Below, piece by piece: positions 26,757-35,610 of a DNA stretch of 64,000 bases. The stretch comes from Terrimonas ferruginea DSM 30193. GTDB lineage: Bacteria; Bacteroidota; Bacteroidia; Chitinophagales; Chitinophagaceae. Position 1 is the stretch's first letter, and each line of letters begins with the position of its first letter. Where the stretch lies: contig NZ_KE384400.1 of the NCBI RefSeq assembly GCF_000425585.1, positions 215,395 through 279,394 of the forward strand, read 5' to 3'. Below the pieces are notes generated by a model. It ran no database searches and was not told the DNA's origin. It worked only from the letters and a program-made list of their open reading frames with translations. The translations under genes and the position numbers were made by a program.

Positions 26757-27698
26757 ATGTTAAGTCGAATCGCTGACTCTTTATTCTGGCTCAACCGTTA
26801 TATGGAACGTTCGGATTGCCTTACGCGCATTATCCGCACCAGTTATATTCTATCTTTTGACGCAAGCGAAAAAGCCGACTTTACCTGGCGGGATGTATTG
26901 CAACTCTGTGGTGCCACACAGGAGGAGGAAGTGCTCGAACTCGGACGTCAGATGGAAACCGCCCTGGACTACCTCATCTGCAATACGTCCAACATCAACT
27001 CCATCCGTGTACTCGTGTCGCGTGCGCGGGAAAATGCGCGTGGTGTGCAGGACAACATTACCAAAGAAGTATGGGAAGAGATCAACCAGCTTTACCATGT
27101 AGTGAATGCACCAACCGTAACGCAACAGATCACAGGTCTGCGTGCACTCGAGATCATCGACAGGCTGGATCAGTGCAACACACTTTATTACGGCGTAGCC
27201 GACAACACCATGCCGCGCGGGCAGGGGTGGAATTTCATGAACCTGGGGAAATTCATTGAACGGTGTATTCTCACCATCGACAACAGCCTCGCTCATTTTG
27301 GGAAAATTCAATTTGAGCTGGGAGCGGCTCAGGATATTTTATTCTGGCGGCACTTGTTGCTTTCTCTTTCCGGTTATGAATTGTATTTAAAAAAATACAC
27401 CCGCGGCCTGCACAACATGAATGTGCTCGATCATATTTTGTTCAACCAGGATTTTCCACGATCGCTCATCTACTCGCTCAGCCGCATACGCCGTTATCTC
27501 GACTTCATCATCGACGACACAAAAATGGAAGGAAGTGAACGGCTGCAAAAAAATTTTGGCAGAATCTGCAGCAAAGTGGAATTTGCCGACCTGAACACTA
27601 TCCAGGAAACCGGCGTACAGGGATTTTTGTACCCGCTGCGCCAGGATCTTGTTGAATTTTCCAATCAGTTAACGAGGATCTATTTTTCTTACGCCTAA
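26757..27698 (+). CDS. Alpha-E domain protein (DUF403)
   Basis: 313 residues, an all-helical alpha-E domain protein. Recognised from the family start MLSRIADSLFWLNRYMERSDCLTRIIRTSYILSF, the internal SRARENARGVQDNITKEVWEEINQLYH, and the C-terminal FNQDFPRSLIYSLSRIRRYL. It is a cytosolic partner of the circularly permuted ATP-grasp ligase encoded upstream and of the transglutaminase encoded 9 bp downstream. Together these three form a conserved gene set predicted to build or modify a peptide. The 171-bp upstream gap contains a heptad-repeat tract, unusual for the middle of such a compact operon, so it may have its own promoter. Confidence 0.93.
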   Translation: MLSRIADSLFWLNRYMERSDCLTRIIRTSYILSFDASEKADFTWRDVLQLCGATQEEEVLELGRQMETALDYLICNTSNINSIRVLVSRARENARGVQDNITKEVWEEINQLYHVVNAPTVTQQITGLRALEIIDRLDQCNTLYYGVADNTMPRGQGWNFMNLGKFIERCILTIDNSLAHFGKIQFELGAAQDILFWRHLLLSLSGYELYLKKYTRGLHNMNVLDHILFNQDFPRSLIYSLSRIRRYLDFIIDDTKMEGSERLQKNFGRICSKVEFADLNTIQETGVQGFLYPLRQDLVEFSNQLTRIYFSYA

Positions 27699-27707
27699 GA
27701 ACCTTTC

Positions 27708-28655
27708 ATGCCTGTTTTTAATATCCATCACATTACCAAATACGAATACGACCGGCCGGTAAAAGAAAGCGTAAACGAAATACGGATCTATCCCTACGCC
27801 TGCAACGAACAGGAAGTATTGCACCAGCAGATCAATATCACTGAACATCCCGAGGTACTGGGCATCACCGACTATTGGGGCAACCAGGTGGGCATGTTCA
27901 ACCTGCTCTCTTCGCACCGAGAACTGGTAATCGAAAGCAAGATGGTGATCCGCACCCTCAGCACCGGAGAAACGCCCGCCGCCAACCCCGCTACCCGCGA
28001 ACAACTGCGCCAGGAAATAACCGGCAACCTGCGTTTACTCGAGCTGGCGCAGGTTCAGGCCGCCGATCTGCGCGTAACGCTGGAAGCCACCGTCAGCGAA
28101 TTCTTTGTTCCCGGCATGACCGTAGCAGCTATTGTAGAAAATTGCAGCCGTTTTATTTTCTCCCACTTCAAATACATCAAAGGCATTACCAACATCGAGA
28201 CAACCGTGAGTGAAATATTGGAACACCGCTCCGGTGTATGCCAGGATTTTACCCATGCCATGCTTGAGTTGCTGCGTTACCTGCATATCCCCTGCCGTTA
28301 TATAAGCGGATATATTTGTCCAAACCGGAATGGCATGCGTGGCGAAGGCGCCACCCACGCCTGGATCGAAGCCTGGATTCCCGGCAGCGGCTGGTGCGGC
28401 ATCGACCCAACGAATAATGTATGGGTGACCAATCACCACGTAAAACTGGCCGTCGGCCGGCACTTCAACGACTGTACGCCGGTCAAGGGAACATTCAAAG
28501 GACCAGCACGCCAGTCGCTTTCCGTATACGTGTCGGTGGGCTATGAAGACGGGCACACCTTCGAAGAAATCAACAACGTACAGATGGAAACGGTCGAAGG
28601 AAAAGAAGTTCCCGAAGAATACATCGCCCCTTTCCCGGCGCAGCAACAGCAATAA
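27708..28655 (+). CDS. Transglutaminase-like family protein
   Basis: 315 residues. The N-terminal beta domain (MPVFNIHHITKYEYDRPVKESVNEIRIYP) is typical of bacterial transglutaminase-like proteins. The cysteine-protease-like core has the full triad: Cys in EHRSGVCQDFTHAM, His in GEGATHAWIEAWIPGSGW and Asp in CGIDPTNN. It probably cleaves or forms amide bonds in the product of the neighbouring ATP-grasp ligase. It lies 9 bp after the alpha-E gene, consistent with one transcript. No signal peptide is visible, so it acts in the cytosol. Confidence 0.93.
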   Translation: MPVFNIHHITKYEYDRPVKESVNEIRIYPYACNEQEVLHQQINITEHPEVLGITDYWGNQVGMFNLLSSHRELVIESKMVIRTLSTGETPAANPATREQLRQEITGNLRLLELAQVQAADLRVTLEATVSEFFVPGMTVAAIVENCSRFIFSHFKYIKGITNIETTVSEILEHRSGVCQDFTHAMLELLRYLHIPCRYISGYICPNRNGMRGEGATHAWIEAWIPGSGWCGIDPTNNVWVTNHHVKLAVGRHFNDCTPVKGTFKGPARQSLSVYVSVGYEDGHTFEEINNVQMETVEGKEVPEEYIAPFPAQQQQ

Positions 28656-28705
28656 CAGGAAAATGGCGCTGCGCATTGAAAAAATAGTGACCTTTGCAGG
28701 CACAG

Positions 28706-29968
28706 ATGACCCCGCTCGCAGAACGTATACGCCCCACTACATTGGATGATCTTGCCGGACAGCAACACCTGGTCGGTAAAGGCAGCATTTTGCGTACAGC
28801 CATCGAAAAAGGCAAAGTGCCTTCGATGATCCTCTGGGGACCTCCCGGCACCGGCAAAACCACAATGGCCAACATCATTGCCCACACGCTGGACGTTCCG
28901 TTTTTTACCCTCAGCGCCATCAGCGCCGGCGTAAAAGATGTACGTGAAATAATAGAACGCGCCAAACTGCAACCCGAAGCCATCCTGTTCATCGATGAGA
29001 TCCACCGGTTCAACAAAGGACAACAGGATGCCCTGCTCGGCGCTGTGGAGAAAGGAACCATCACGCTTATTGGTGCCACCACCGAAAATCCCTCGTTCGA
29101 AGTAAACAGCGCCTTGCTCAGCCGATGCCAGGTATATGTATTAAAAGGATTGGAAGAAAAAGACCTTGTACAACTCCTTCAATCAGCCCTGGAAAAAGAC
29201 GAACTGCTCCGCCAGCGGGAAGTAACCCTGCAAGAGACCGGCGCACTGATTAATATTTCCGGAGGTGATGCGCGCAAACTGCTCAATCTTTTTGAACTCG
29301 TGATTGAATCGGCAGGTGCCGCCGGCAAGCCGGTCGTCATCACTGATAAACTCGTGATGGACGTGGCACAGAAGAAAGTGGCGCGGTACGACAAAAGCGG
29401 CGAGCAGCATTATGATATCATTTCCGCTTTTATCAAATCCATCCGTGGCAGCGATCCGAATGGTGCGGTCTATTGGCTCGCGCGGATGATCGAAGGCGGC
29501 GAAGATGTAAAATTCATTGCCAGAAGACTGGTCATCTCCGCGAGTGAAGATGTGGGCAACGCCAATCCCAATGCCTTGTTGCTGGCCAATGCCTGTTTCG
29601 ATGCGGTCAATAAGATCGGGCATCCTGAATCACGCATCATTCTCTCGCAATGCGCAGTGTACCTCGCCACCTCGCCAAAAAGCAACGCTTCTTATATGGC
29701 CATCAACGATGCCATAGCAGCGGTGCAGCGTAGGGGTGACCTGCCCGTGCCTTTGCATCTCCGCAACGCGCCTACCAAACTGATGAAAAACATCGGGTAC
29801 GGCCAGAACTATCAATACTCGCACAACTACAGCAATAACTTTTCTGCGCAGGAATACCTGCCGGATGAATTATCGGGCACACGTTTTTATGATCCGGGGA
29901 AAAATGCACGGGAAGACGAACTCCGCCGTTACCTCAAACAACTCTGGAAAGACAAATACAATTATTAA
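28706..29968 (+). CDS. rarA: Replication-associated recombination protein A (AAA+ ATPase)
   Basis: RarA/MgsA of the WHIP/clamp-loader family, which acts at stalled replication forks. About 420 residues from the ATG at 28706 (MTPLAERIRPTTLDDLAGQQHLVG); a TTG four codons earlier is an alternative. Motifs: Walker A GPPGTGKTT, Walker B ILFIDEIHRFNKGQQDALL, sensor I IGATTENPSFEVN, and C-terminal tetramerisation/lid regions (KFIARRLVISASEDVGNANPNALLLA; RRGDLPVPLHLRNAPTKLMK). All are canonical. The GNAT gene overlaps its stop codon by one base, so they are co-transcribed. Confidence 0.95.
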   Translation: MTPLAERIRPTTLDDLAGQQHLVGKGSILRTAIEKGKVPSMILWGPPGTGKTTMANIIAHTLDVPFFTLSAISAGVKDVREIIERAKLQPEAILFIDEIHRFNKGQQDALLGAVEKGTITLIGATTENPSFEVNSALLSRCQVYVLKGLEEKDLVQLLQSALEKDELLRQREVTLQETGALINISGGDARKLLNLFELVIESAGAAGKPVVITDKLVMDVAQKKVARYDKSGEQHYDIISAFIKSIRGSDPNGAVYWLARMIEGGEDVKFIARRLVISASEDVGNANPNALLLANACFDAVNKIGHPESRIILSQCAVYLATSPKSNASYMAINDAIAAVQRRGDLPVPLHLRNAPTKLMKNIGYGQNYQYSHNYSNNFSAQEYLPDELSGTRFYDPGKNAREDELRRYLKQLWKDKYNY

Positions 29969-30417
29969 TGACCATCCGCTGGACACTCAAAACATTTCAG
30001 GAATTAACGCCTGACGAACTGTATGCCGCTCTCCGCCTCCGCTCTGAAGTATTTGTGGTGGAGCAGCAATGTGTGTTTCTTGATATGGATAATAAAGACC
30101 AGCCCTGTCATCATTTGCTGGGCTGGCAGGGCAATCATCTGGCAGCGTGTACGCGCATCGTGCCTCCGGGTCTTTCCTATGATGACTATCCTTCTATCGG
30201 AAGAGTGGTTACTTCACCCGCGGCACGCGGCCAGGGAATGGGTCGTATACTGATGGAAGAAAGTATTCGTGTAACGGAAGCATTATATGGTAAACGTGCG
30301 ATCAGGATCGGTGCACAGCTTTACCTGAAAAAATTTTACGAAAGCCTTGGTTTTGAGCAATCAAGCGAGGTATATGACGAAGATGGAATTGATCATATAG
30401 AAATGACAAGACCCTGA
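29968..30417 (+). CDS. GNAT family N-acetyltransferase, ElaA-like
   Basis: 149 residues of the ElaA branch of GNAT acetyltransferases (acetyl-CoA to an amine). It begins TIRWTLKTFQELTPDELYAALRLRSEVFVVEQQCVFLDMDNKD, a strongly ElaA-like N-terminus, and contains the acetyl-CoA loop RVVTSPAARGQGMGRILMEESI (Q/RxxGxG/A) and the C-terminal LKKFYESLGFEQSSEVYDEDGIDHIEM. Start and preceding rarA stop share one base (taATG). The acceptor is unknown. Confidence 0.92.
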   Translation: MTIRWTLKTFQELTPDELYAALRLRSEVFVVEQQCVFLDMDNKDQPCHHLLGWQGNHLAACTRIVPPGLSYDDYPSIGRVVTSPAARGQGMGRILMEESIRVTEALYGKRAIRIGAQLYLKKFYESLGFEQSSEVYDEDGIDHIEMTRP

Positions 30418-30521
30418 TCCGTGGCAGGGGCTAATCGTAAAACCCCGAAGTATAACAACTCGATTTAGGAGTTATCTGCAAGAATTTGTTAACAAAACTA
30501 GTGGCAGATTTTTTCTTTCTC

Positions 30522-30529
30522 TACTTTAG
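30522..30529 (+). promoter_or_regulatory. Candidate -7 box of the outer-membrane protein gene
   Basis: TACTTTAG differs from TAnnTTTG by one base and lies 40 bp before the ATG at 30570. No strong -33 element is seen. Confidence 0.35.
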
Positions 30530-30569
30530 CGTCGAAACCAATAAGAGAAACCGAAAAAATCTAATATCT

Positions 30570-31532
30570 ATGAAGCAAGCTGTACTTATGGCGCGTGCCA
30601 TCGTACTACCCCTGCTCCTTATTTCCTTCGCTACCAGGGTTAATAGCCAAAATTATTCAGAAACAAGTCAATGGGAAGTTGGTATAGGACTCGGTCCTAT
30701 GGTATTTCTGGGCGACCTCGGAGGATCCGCCGGCATTGGCCGATCGTTTGTAAAAGACGTCGATTTCCCGCTGATCAAACTTGGCAAATCAATTCATGTA
30801 AGTTATAGTCCTGCAGATTTCCTGGCTTTCCGTTTTGCGTTGAACCAGGGTGTGGTAGAAGGTAATGACGCTTATGCGCCGAATAAGGGTGGCCCCGAAG
30901 TGGATCGTCTGCAACGCAATCTCAGTTTTAAATCAAACATCTGGGAAGCCTACCTCGCAGCGGAAGTTTATCCTACTGTATTCATCGAACGTTATGAAGG
31001 CCTGGCCGGCAAATTCCGTCCTTACGGAGTGATCGGTATAGGAGCATTCCGTTTCAATCCCAAAGCCCAGCTCGATGGTGAGTGGGTGGAACTCAAGCCG
31101 CTCCGTCTTGAAGGACAGGGAATGGCTGAATATCCCGAAAGCAAACCTTACAGCCTCATCCAGATGGAGATCCCGATGGGACTTGGCTTTAAGTATTATA
31201 TCAAAGACAACATGTATGTAGGTCTTGAAATATTGCACCGCAAACTTTTCACCGACTATGTAGATGATGTGAGCACGGGTTATATCGATCCTGTTCACTT
31301 CAGCACCTATTTGTCTGCGCAGGATGCAGCCCGTGCCAACCGTTTATATTACCGCGGCACTTATTCATCTGCGGTTTCCAACCCTGGTAATATCCAGACA
31401 TTCCAGCGTGGCGATCCCAAAGACAACGATGCGTTCTTTACAACGCTTGTACGTTTTGGTGTACAGCTCAACAGCCAGAAAGGTCCGGGTGCACGGGCCC
31501 GTAAACAACTGCGCTGCCCGGTTTATTATTAA
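30570..31532 (+). CDS. Outer-membrane beta-barrel protein (DUF6089-like)
   Basis: 320 residues from the ATG at 30570, which begins a signal peptide (MKQAVLMARAIVLPLLLISFATRVNSQ). A TTG 84 bp upstream is in frame but would add a non-signal extension. The mature protein alternates hydrophobic and polar residues in barrel-like strands: WEVGIGLGPMVFLGDLGGS at the N-terminus, FLAFRFALNQGVVEG, KFRPYGVIGIGAFRFNPK, MGLGFKYYIKDNMYVGLEILHRKLFTDYVDDVSTGYID. This layout resembles DUF6089/THC0290-type Bacteroidota outer-membrane proteins. The C-terminus is cysteine-containing rather than an aromatic-terminated strand. The specific function is unknown. Confidence 0.78.
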   Translation: MKQAVLMARAIVLPLLLISFATRVNSQNYSETSQWEVGIGLGPMVFLGDLGGSAGIGRSFVKDVDFPLIKLGKSIHVSYSPADFLAFRFALNQGVVEGNDAYAPNKGGPEVDRLQRNLSFKSNIWEAYLAAEVYPTVFIERYEGLAGKFRPYGVIGIGAFRFNPKAQLDGEWVELKPLRLEGQGMAEYPESKPYSLIQMEIPMGLGFKYYIKDNMYVGLEILHRKLFTDYVDDVSTGYIDPVHFSTYLSAQDAARANRLYYRGTYSSAVSNPGNIQTFQRGDPKDNDAFFTTLVRFGVQLNSQKGPGARARKQLRCPVYY

Positions 31533-31717
31533 ACCATCAACTTTTTGTCCCGGCACAAGCGGAGCAGAAACCTTAATAAAATCTGATACCCTGGTTGAAT
31601 AAACCTAATCCGTTCTCTATTGGTACTCTTAATTTGTAATCCATTTTATTAAACACTTTCTGCCCGCCGCCCCGGGATATTCCCCACGTGTAGTTCTTTT
31701 TATACCATAACTAAGGC

Positions 31718-31804
31718 CCCGTAAGACGACGGTTGATCCTTTATCCGGATGAAAAACTAACAACTCCGAAAAAAGATTTTACCTGTTGCTCTTACGGGTT
31801 TTTT
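31718..31804 (+). ncRNA. Candidate structured RNA or leader with intrinsic terminator
   Basis: In a 433-bp gene-free stretch, CCCGTAAG (31718-31725) pairs with CTTACGGG (31791-31798), which is followed by six T residues. The enclosed 65 bases contain further pairings: ATCC/GGAT, and a GTTG..CAAC..GTTG set that could form a pseudoknot. It may be a small RNA, or a terminating leader about 160 bp before the small membrane protein gene. No known riboswitch family was recognised. The rest of the stretch holds only a weak CCTGG/CCAGG hairpin near 31894. Confidence 0.4.
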
Positions 31805-31965
31805 ATTGCCTGTGCATGCTGTGTTCATAAACTTCCGGCTCTGGTCTGATGATATCTGGAAAAATGATATTACATTAGGAGTAACATTAACGTCCTGGCG
31901 CATTCCAGGGGCGGATGCCGAAAAGCCAATGAGTAGGCGAATTACCTTAAACCCAACCTTTGTTT

Positions 31966-32418
31966 ATGGAAAATCTCAATTTCCACAAGCGCAAACTCTA
32001 CGCGCTGATTCTGGCCGCTGTTGGCCTGATTGCATTAATTCTTCCCTGGATATCTATTAGTTTCGGAGGATTCGGTTCGACCTCAGTCAACGGCTTCCGC
32101 AGTTGGGGTATGTTGACCCTCGTAGGCGTAGCCGGCGTAGCTGTTGCAAGCCTTATGGGCAACAAACTCTCGGATTTTGACGAAAACACGCGAAAAATAG
32201 CGCTGGGCTCTTTCGCTGCGATAGCGGCAGGTGCCCTGATCTTTTTCCTTCGCATACAAACGGCAGACGGAGGTGAATTTGTCAGCACAGGCATTGGCGT
32301 ATGGCTTGCACTGGCCGCGGGTGTACTCGGTCTGCTCTGGATGCTGGGCCGCGTAAAACTGCCCGATATCAAAAAAGACGATCCGACATCTCCCAATAAT
32401 CCGCCTTCCAATTTTTAA
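31966..32418 (+). CDS. Small integral membrane protein, unknown function
   Basis: 150 residues from the ATG at 31966 (MENLNFHKRKLYALILAAVGLIALILPWISISFGG); a TTG two codons earlier is an alternative. Four hydrophobic segments are visible: about 11-27, 46-62, 82-96 and 109-126. A short hydrophilic tail rich in Asp, Pro and Asn follows (KLPDIKKDDPTSPNNPPSNF). The layout suggests a four-helix inner-membrane protein of the kind often annotated as hypothetical in Bacteroidota. It is followed by a strong terminator and converges with uvrA. The upstream structured element might control it. Confidence 0.7.
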   Translation: MENLNFHKRKLYALILAAVGLIALILPWISISFGGFGSTSVNGFRSWGMLTLVGVAGVAVASLMGNKLSDFDENTRKIALGSFAAIAAGALIFFLRIQTADGGEFVSTGIGVWLALAAGVLGLLWMLGRVKLPDIKKDDPTSPNNPPSNF

Positions 32419-32438
32419 ACCAATACTACCTGCTATAC

Positions 32439-32464
32439 AAAAGGTCCGCACAAGCGGACCTTTT
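32439..32464. terminator. Intrinsic terminator after the small membrane protein gene
   Basis: AAAAGGTCCGC and its perfect complement around an ACAA loop, with T and A tracts on either side; can work in both directions. Confidence 0.9.
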
Positions 32465-32567
32465 CGTTTTAAGTTAAACAGCCGGTTATAAGTAAATGCA
32501 TAATTCACCATTCACTATTCACTATTCACCATTGACCATTGACGATTCACCATTGACGATTCACCAT
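32465..32567. repeat. ATTSACS heptad tract before the uvrA stop
   Basis: A TAAGTTAA-type fragment is followed by about ten consecutive heptads of the form ATTCACC/ATTCACT/ATTGACC/ATTGACG (about 32505-32572), reaching into the uvrA stop region. It is one of the most regular tracts of this family in the window. Confidence 0.75.
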
Positions 32568-35420
32568 TCACCTCAGCTCCTCCTTCAGAAACCTCGCCGT
32601 ATGGCTCTCCGGATGTTTCGCCAACTCCTCCGGCGTTCCTTCAAACAACAGCTTTCCTCCCCCATCACCACCTTCAGGCCCCATGTCTATTACATGATCC
32701 GCCACTTTGATCACATCCATATTGTGTTCGATCACCAGCACCGAATTGCCGCGGTCGACCAGCTTCTGCAATACATCCAGCAAATGACGGATATCTTCAA
32801 AATGCAAACCGGTTGTTGGCTCATCCAGGATATAAAAAGTTTTGCCCGTATCGCGCTTGGCCAGTTCGGTCGACAGTTTCACACGCTGCGCTTCTCCCCC
32901 GCTCAGGGTTACTGCGGATTGGCCGAGCGTGATATAACCAAGCCCCACTTCTTCCAGCACTTTGATCTTGCGGTATAGGAAAGGCACCGGCTGGAAAAAC
33001 TCCACAGCCTCTTCCACCGTCATTTCCAATACATCGGCGATCGATTTGCCTTTGTAACGGATCTCCAGCGTTTCGCGGTTATAACGTTTGCCGTTGCATT
33101 TTTCACAAGGCACATATACGTCGGGTAAGAAATTCATTTCGATCACACGCATACCACCTCCTTCACATACTTCGCAACGTCCGCTTTTTACGTTGAATGA
33201 AAAACGGCCGGCATTGTATCCGCGGATCTTGGCTTCGGGTATCGAAGCAAATAAGGTTCTGATCTCCGTAAAGAATCCGCAATAGGTTGCCGGATTGCTT
33301 CTCGGTGTACGCCCGATGGGCGACTGATCGATCTCAATCACTTTATCGATATGCTCCAGTCCCTTGATCGATTTGTATTCCAACGGCGTGATGCGTGTGC
33401 CGAAGGCATGATGCGAAAGGATCGGATATAATGTTTCGTTGATCAGGGTAGACTTACCGCTTCCGCTTACGCCACTTACCACGATAAATTTTCCGAGCGG
33501 AAATTTCACGTTTACTTTCTGCAGGTTGTTACCGTTGGCACCTTTCAGCTCCAGGAATTTACCATTGCCCTTGCGGCGTTCGGCGGGCACTTCAATACGG
33601 CGTTTACCATTGAGATAACCGGCCGTGATCGTATCCAGTTTTAGTAATTGTGATGGCTTCCCTTGTGCCACGATCTGTCCCCCATGGTGGCCGGCTTTCG
33701 GCCCCACATCGATCAGGTGATCTGCCGCAAGCATGATGTCTTTATCGTGTTCTACCACCAATACGCTGTTGCCTATGTCACGCAGGTTCTTCAGCGCTTC
33801 GATCAGCCGGTGGTTGTCTCGCTGATGCAAACCGATCGACGGCTCGTCAAGAATATAAGTGATACCCTGTAGTTGTGAACCGATCTGCGTAGCAAGGCGT
33901 ATCCGCTGCGACTCGCCACCACTCAGTGTTTTGGAAGAACGATCCAGCGTGAGATAAGTCAATCCCACATCCAGCAGGAATTGAAGCCGCTCGCGTATTT
34001 CTTTGAGAATATCTTTACCGATTGTTTTTTGCCTGTTCTCGAGGCGCAGTTCGATGCCGTCGAGCCAGGCCGCAAGATTATCGAGGTTCATGGCGCTGAG
34101 TTCGGATACATTGCGGCCATCTATTTTAAACCACAGGCTTTCTTTTTTCAAACGGGCGCCACCGCAGGATTCACAAGGCATCAGTTGCATGTATCCTTCT
34201 GCCCATTCGCGAAGCCCTTCGCTGTAGCCGTTGTTGAACCAGCGCTTCAGCATATGGATAATGCCTTCGTAGGGCGCGTCGGCATCTGCCTGGTAATTTT
34301 CAAAATCAATTTCAGACTCATTGCCTTCCGCATTTCCATACAATAAAATATTCAGCGACGCTGCGGGAAGATCCTTGATGGCTTTGGTAAGCGATATTTT
34401 ATTCTTCTTCGCTACGTCCTGCATCTGCTTGTATACATGCGCTTCCCTTTCTTCGCCCAAAGGAGCAATACCACCTTCGCTGATGCTGAGGGAGGTATCC
34501 GGAATCACCGCTTCATGATTCACGTGAAAAGTTGTACCAAGGCCTTTACAAACGGGACAGGCACCATAGGGTGAGTTAAAGGAAAAAGAATTGGGTGAAG
34601 GCTCTTCGTAAGAAATACCGGTATCCTCACACATCAGCAGCTTACTGTATTGTACCACTTTCGACTGGTCGTTCACCAGCAGGAATAATAAATCTTTACC
34701 CAGTTTAAGGGCAGACTGCACGCTTTGACTGAGGCGTGTACGCATATCATCGGTTACCTGCATGCGATCGACGACAAGCTCGATATCATGGATCTTGTAA
34801 CGGTCTACCTGCATCTTGGGCACGATGTCGGTAACCTCACCATCGATACGGACTTTCAGGAAACCTTTCTTGCGGATGTCTTCAAACAATTCGCGGTAAT
34901 GACCTTTACGGCCGCGGATGAGTGGCGCCAGCAGGCTGATTTTCTTGCCATCGTATTTTTTAAAAATATCAGCTACAATTTCTTCCTCGCTCCACTTCAC
35001 CATTTTCTTACCGGTATTGTAAGAATAAGCTTCGCCTACACGTGCGTACAACAACCGGAAGAAGTCGTATACTTCGGTGATGGTACCAACAGTCGAGCGC
35101 GGGTTCTTGTTGGTTGTTTTTTGTTCGATGGAAATAACAGGAGACAAACCGGTGATCTTGTCGACGTCGGGTCGTTCCATATCGCCGATAAACTGCCGTG
35201 CATAAGCGCCGAAGGTTTCCATATAACGTCGCTGACCTTCTGCATAGATGGTATCAAAAGCGAGTGAGGACTTACCGCTGCCACTGATACCGGTGATCAC
35301 GACCAGTTCATTCTTTGGAATGGATATATCGATATTGCGAAGGTTATGTACGCGTGCACCAAAAACTTCTATGGCCTCTCCAACACCGGGCTTGCTGCTA
35401 CTTTCTTTCGTTTGCTTCAT
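32568..35420 (-). CDS. uvrA: UvrABC excinuclease subunit A
   Basis: Damage-recognition ATPase of nucleotide excision repair. 950 residues from the ATG at 35420 (MKQTKESSSKPGVGEAIEVFGARVHNLRNIDI), the expected size; an earlier in-frame ATG lies upstream of the promoter and was rejected. It has two ABC modules with Walker A ITGISGSGKSS and VSGVSGSGKST, signatures LSGGESQRIRLATQIG and LSGGEAQRVKLSTELA, and Walker B YILDEPSIGLHQRD and YILDEPTTGLHFED. Zinc-binding CPVCKGLG / CESCGGA and CEVCEGGGMR / CEKCNGKR pairs are all present. It converges with the small membrane protein gene across a terminator and a heptad tract. Confidence 0.98.
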   Translation of the reverse strand: MKQTKESSSKPGVGEAIEVFGARVHNLRNIDISIPKNELVVITGISGSGKSSLAFDTIYAEGQRRYMETFGAYARQFIGDMERPDVDKITGLSPVISIEQKTTNKNPRSTVGTITEVYDFFRLLYARVGEAYSYNTGKKMVKWSEEEIVADIFKKYDGKKISLLAPLIRGRKGHYRELFEDIRKKGFLKVRIDGEVTDIVPKMQVDRYKIHDIELVVDRMQVTDDMRTRLSQSVQSALKLGKDLLFLLVNDQSKVVQYSKLLMCEDTGISYEEPSPNSFSFNSPYGACPVCKGLGTTFHVNHEAVIPDTSLSISEGGIAPLGEEREAHVYKQMQDVAKKNKISLTKAIKDLPAASLNILLYGNAEGNESEIDFENYQADADAPYEGIIHMLKRWFNNGYSEGLREWAEGYMQLMPCESCGGARLKKESLWFKIDGRNVSELSAMNLDNLAAWLDGIELRLENRQKTIGKDILKEIRERLQFLLDVGLTYLTLDRSSKTLSGGESQRIRLATQIGSQLQGITYILDEPSIGLHQRDNHRLIEALKNLRDIGNSVLVVEHDKDIMLAADHLIDVGPKAGHHGGQIVAQGKPSQLLKLDTITAGYLNGKRRIEVPAERRKGNGKFLELKGANGNNLQKVNVKFPLGKFIVVSGVSGSGKSTLINETLYPILSHHAFGTRITPLEYKSIKGLEHIDKVIEIDQSPIGRTPRSNPATYCGFFTEIRTLFASIPEAKIRGYNAGRFSFNVKSGRCEVCEGGGMRVIEMNFLPDVYVPCEKCNGKRYNRETLEIRYKGKSIADVLEMTVEEAVEFFQPVPFLYRKIKVLEEVGLGYITLGQSAVTLSGGEAQRVKLSTELAKRDTGKTFYILDEPTTGLHFEDIRHLLDVLQKLVDRGNSVLVIEHNMDVIKVADHVIDMGPEGGDGGGKLLFEGTPEELAKHPESHTARFLKEELR

Positions 35421-35443
35421 AAATATATAAGGAGGGAAAGGTG

Positions 35444-35471
35444 CAAAGATACTACGCAAAAGCTCCACAAA
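35444..35471 (-). promoter_or_regulatory. Promoter of uvrA
   Basis: A perfect -7 box TATCTTTG on the minus strand (35451-35444), 23 bp before the ATG. A TTTG within a T-run lies upstream (35471-35468), at a short spacing of 16 bp. Confidence 0.55.
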
Positions 35472-35610
35472 AAGGGCGTAATCTGCCAAAATGCGAAAGA
35501 CTGTTTTTGAAAAAATCCGTAAGGTTATCCACCAAAACCGGTTTTTGGCATAATATTTAAATAGGTGTGTGCGACACCAGGTTATTTAATAAATCTAAAA
35601 TAGTTAATCT

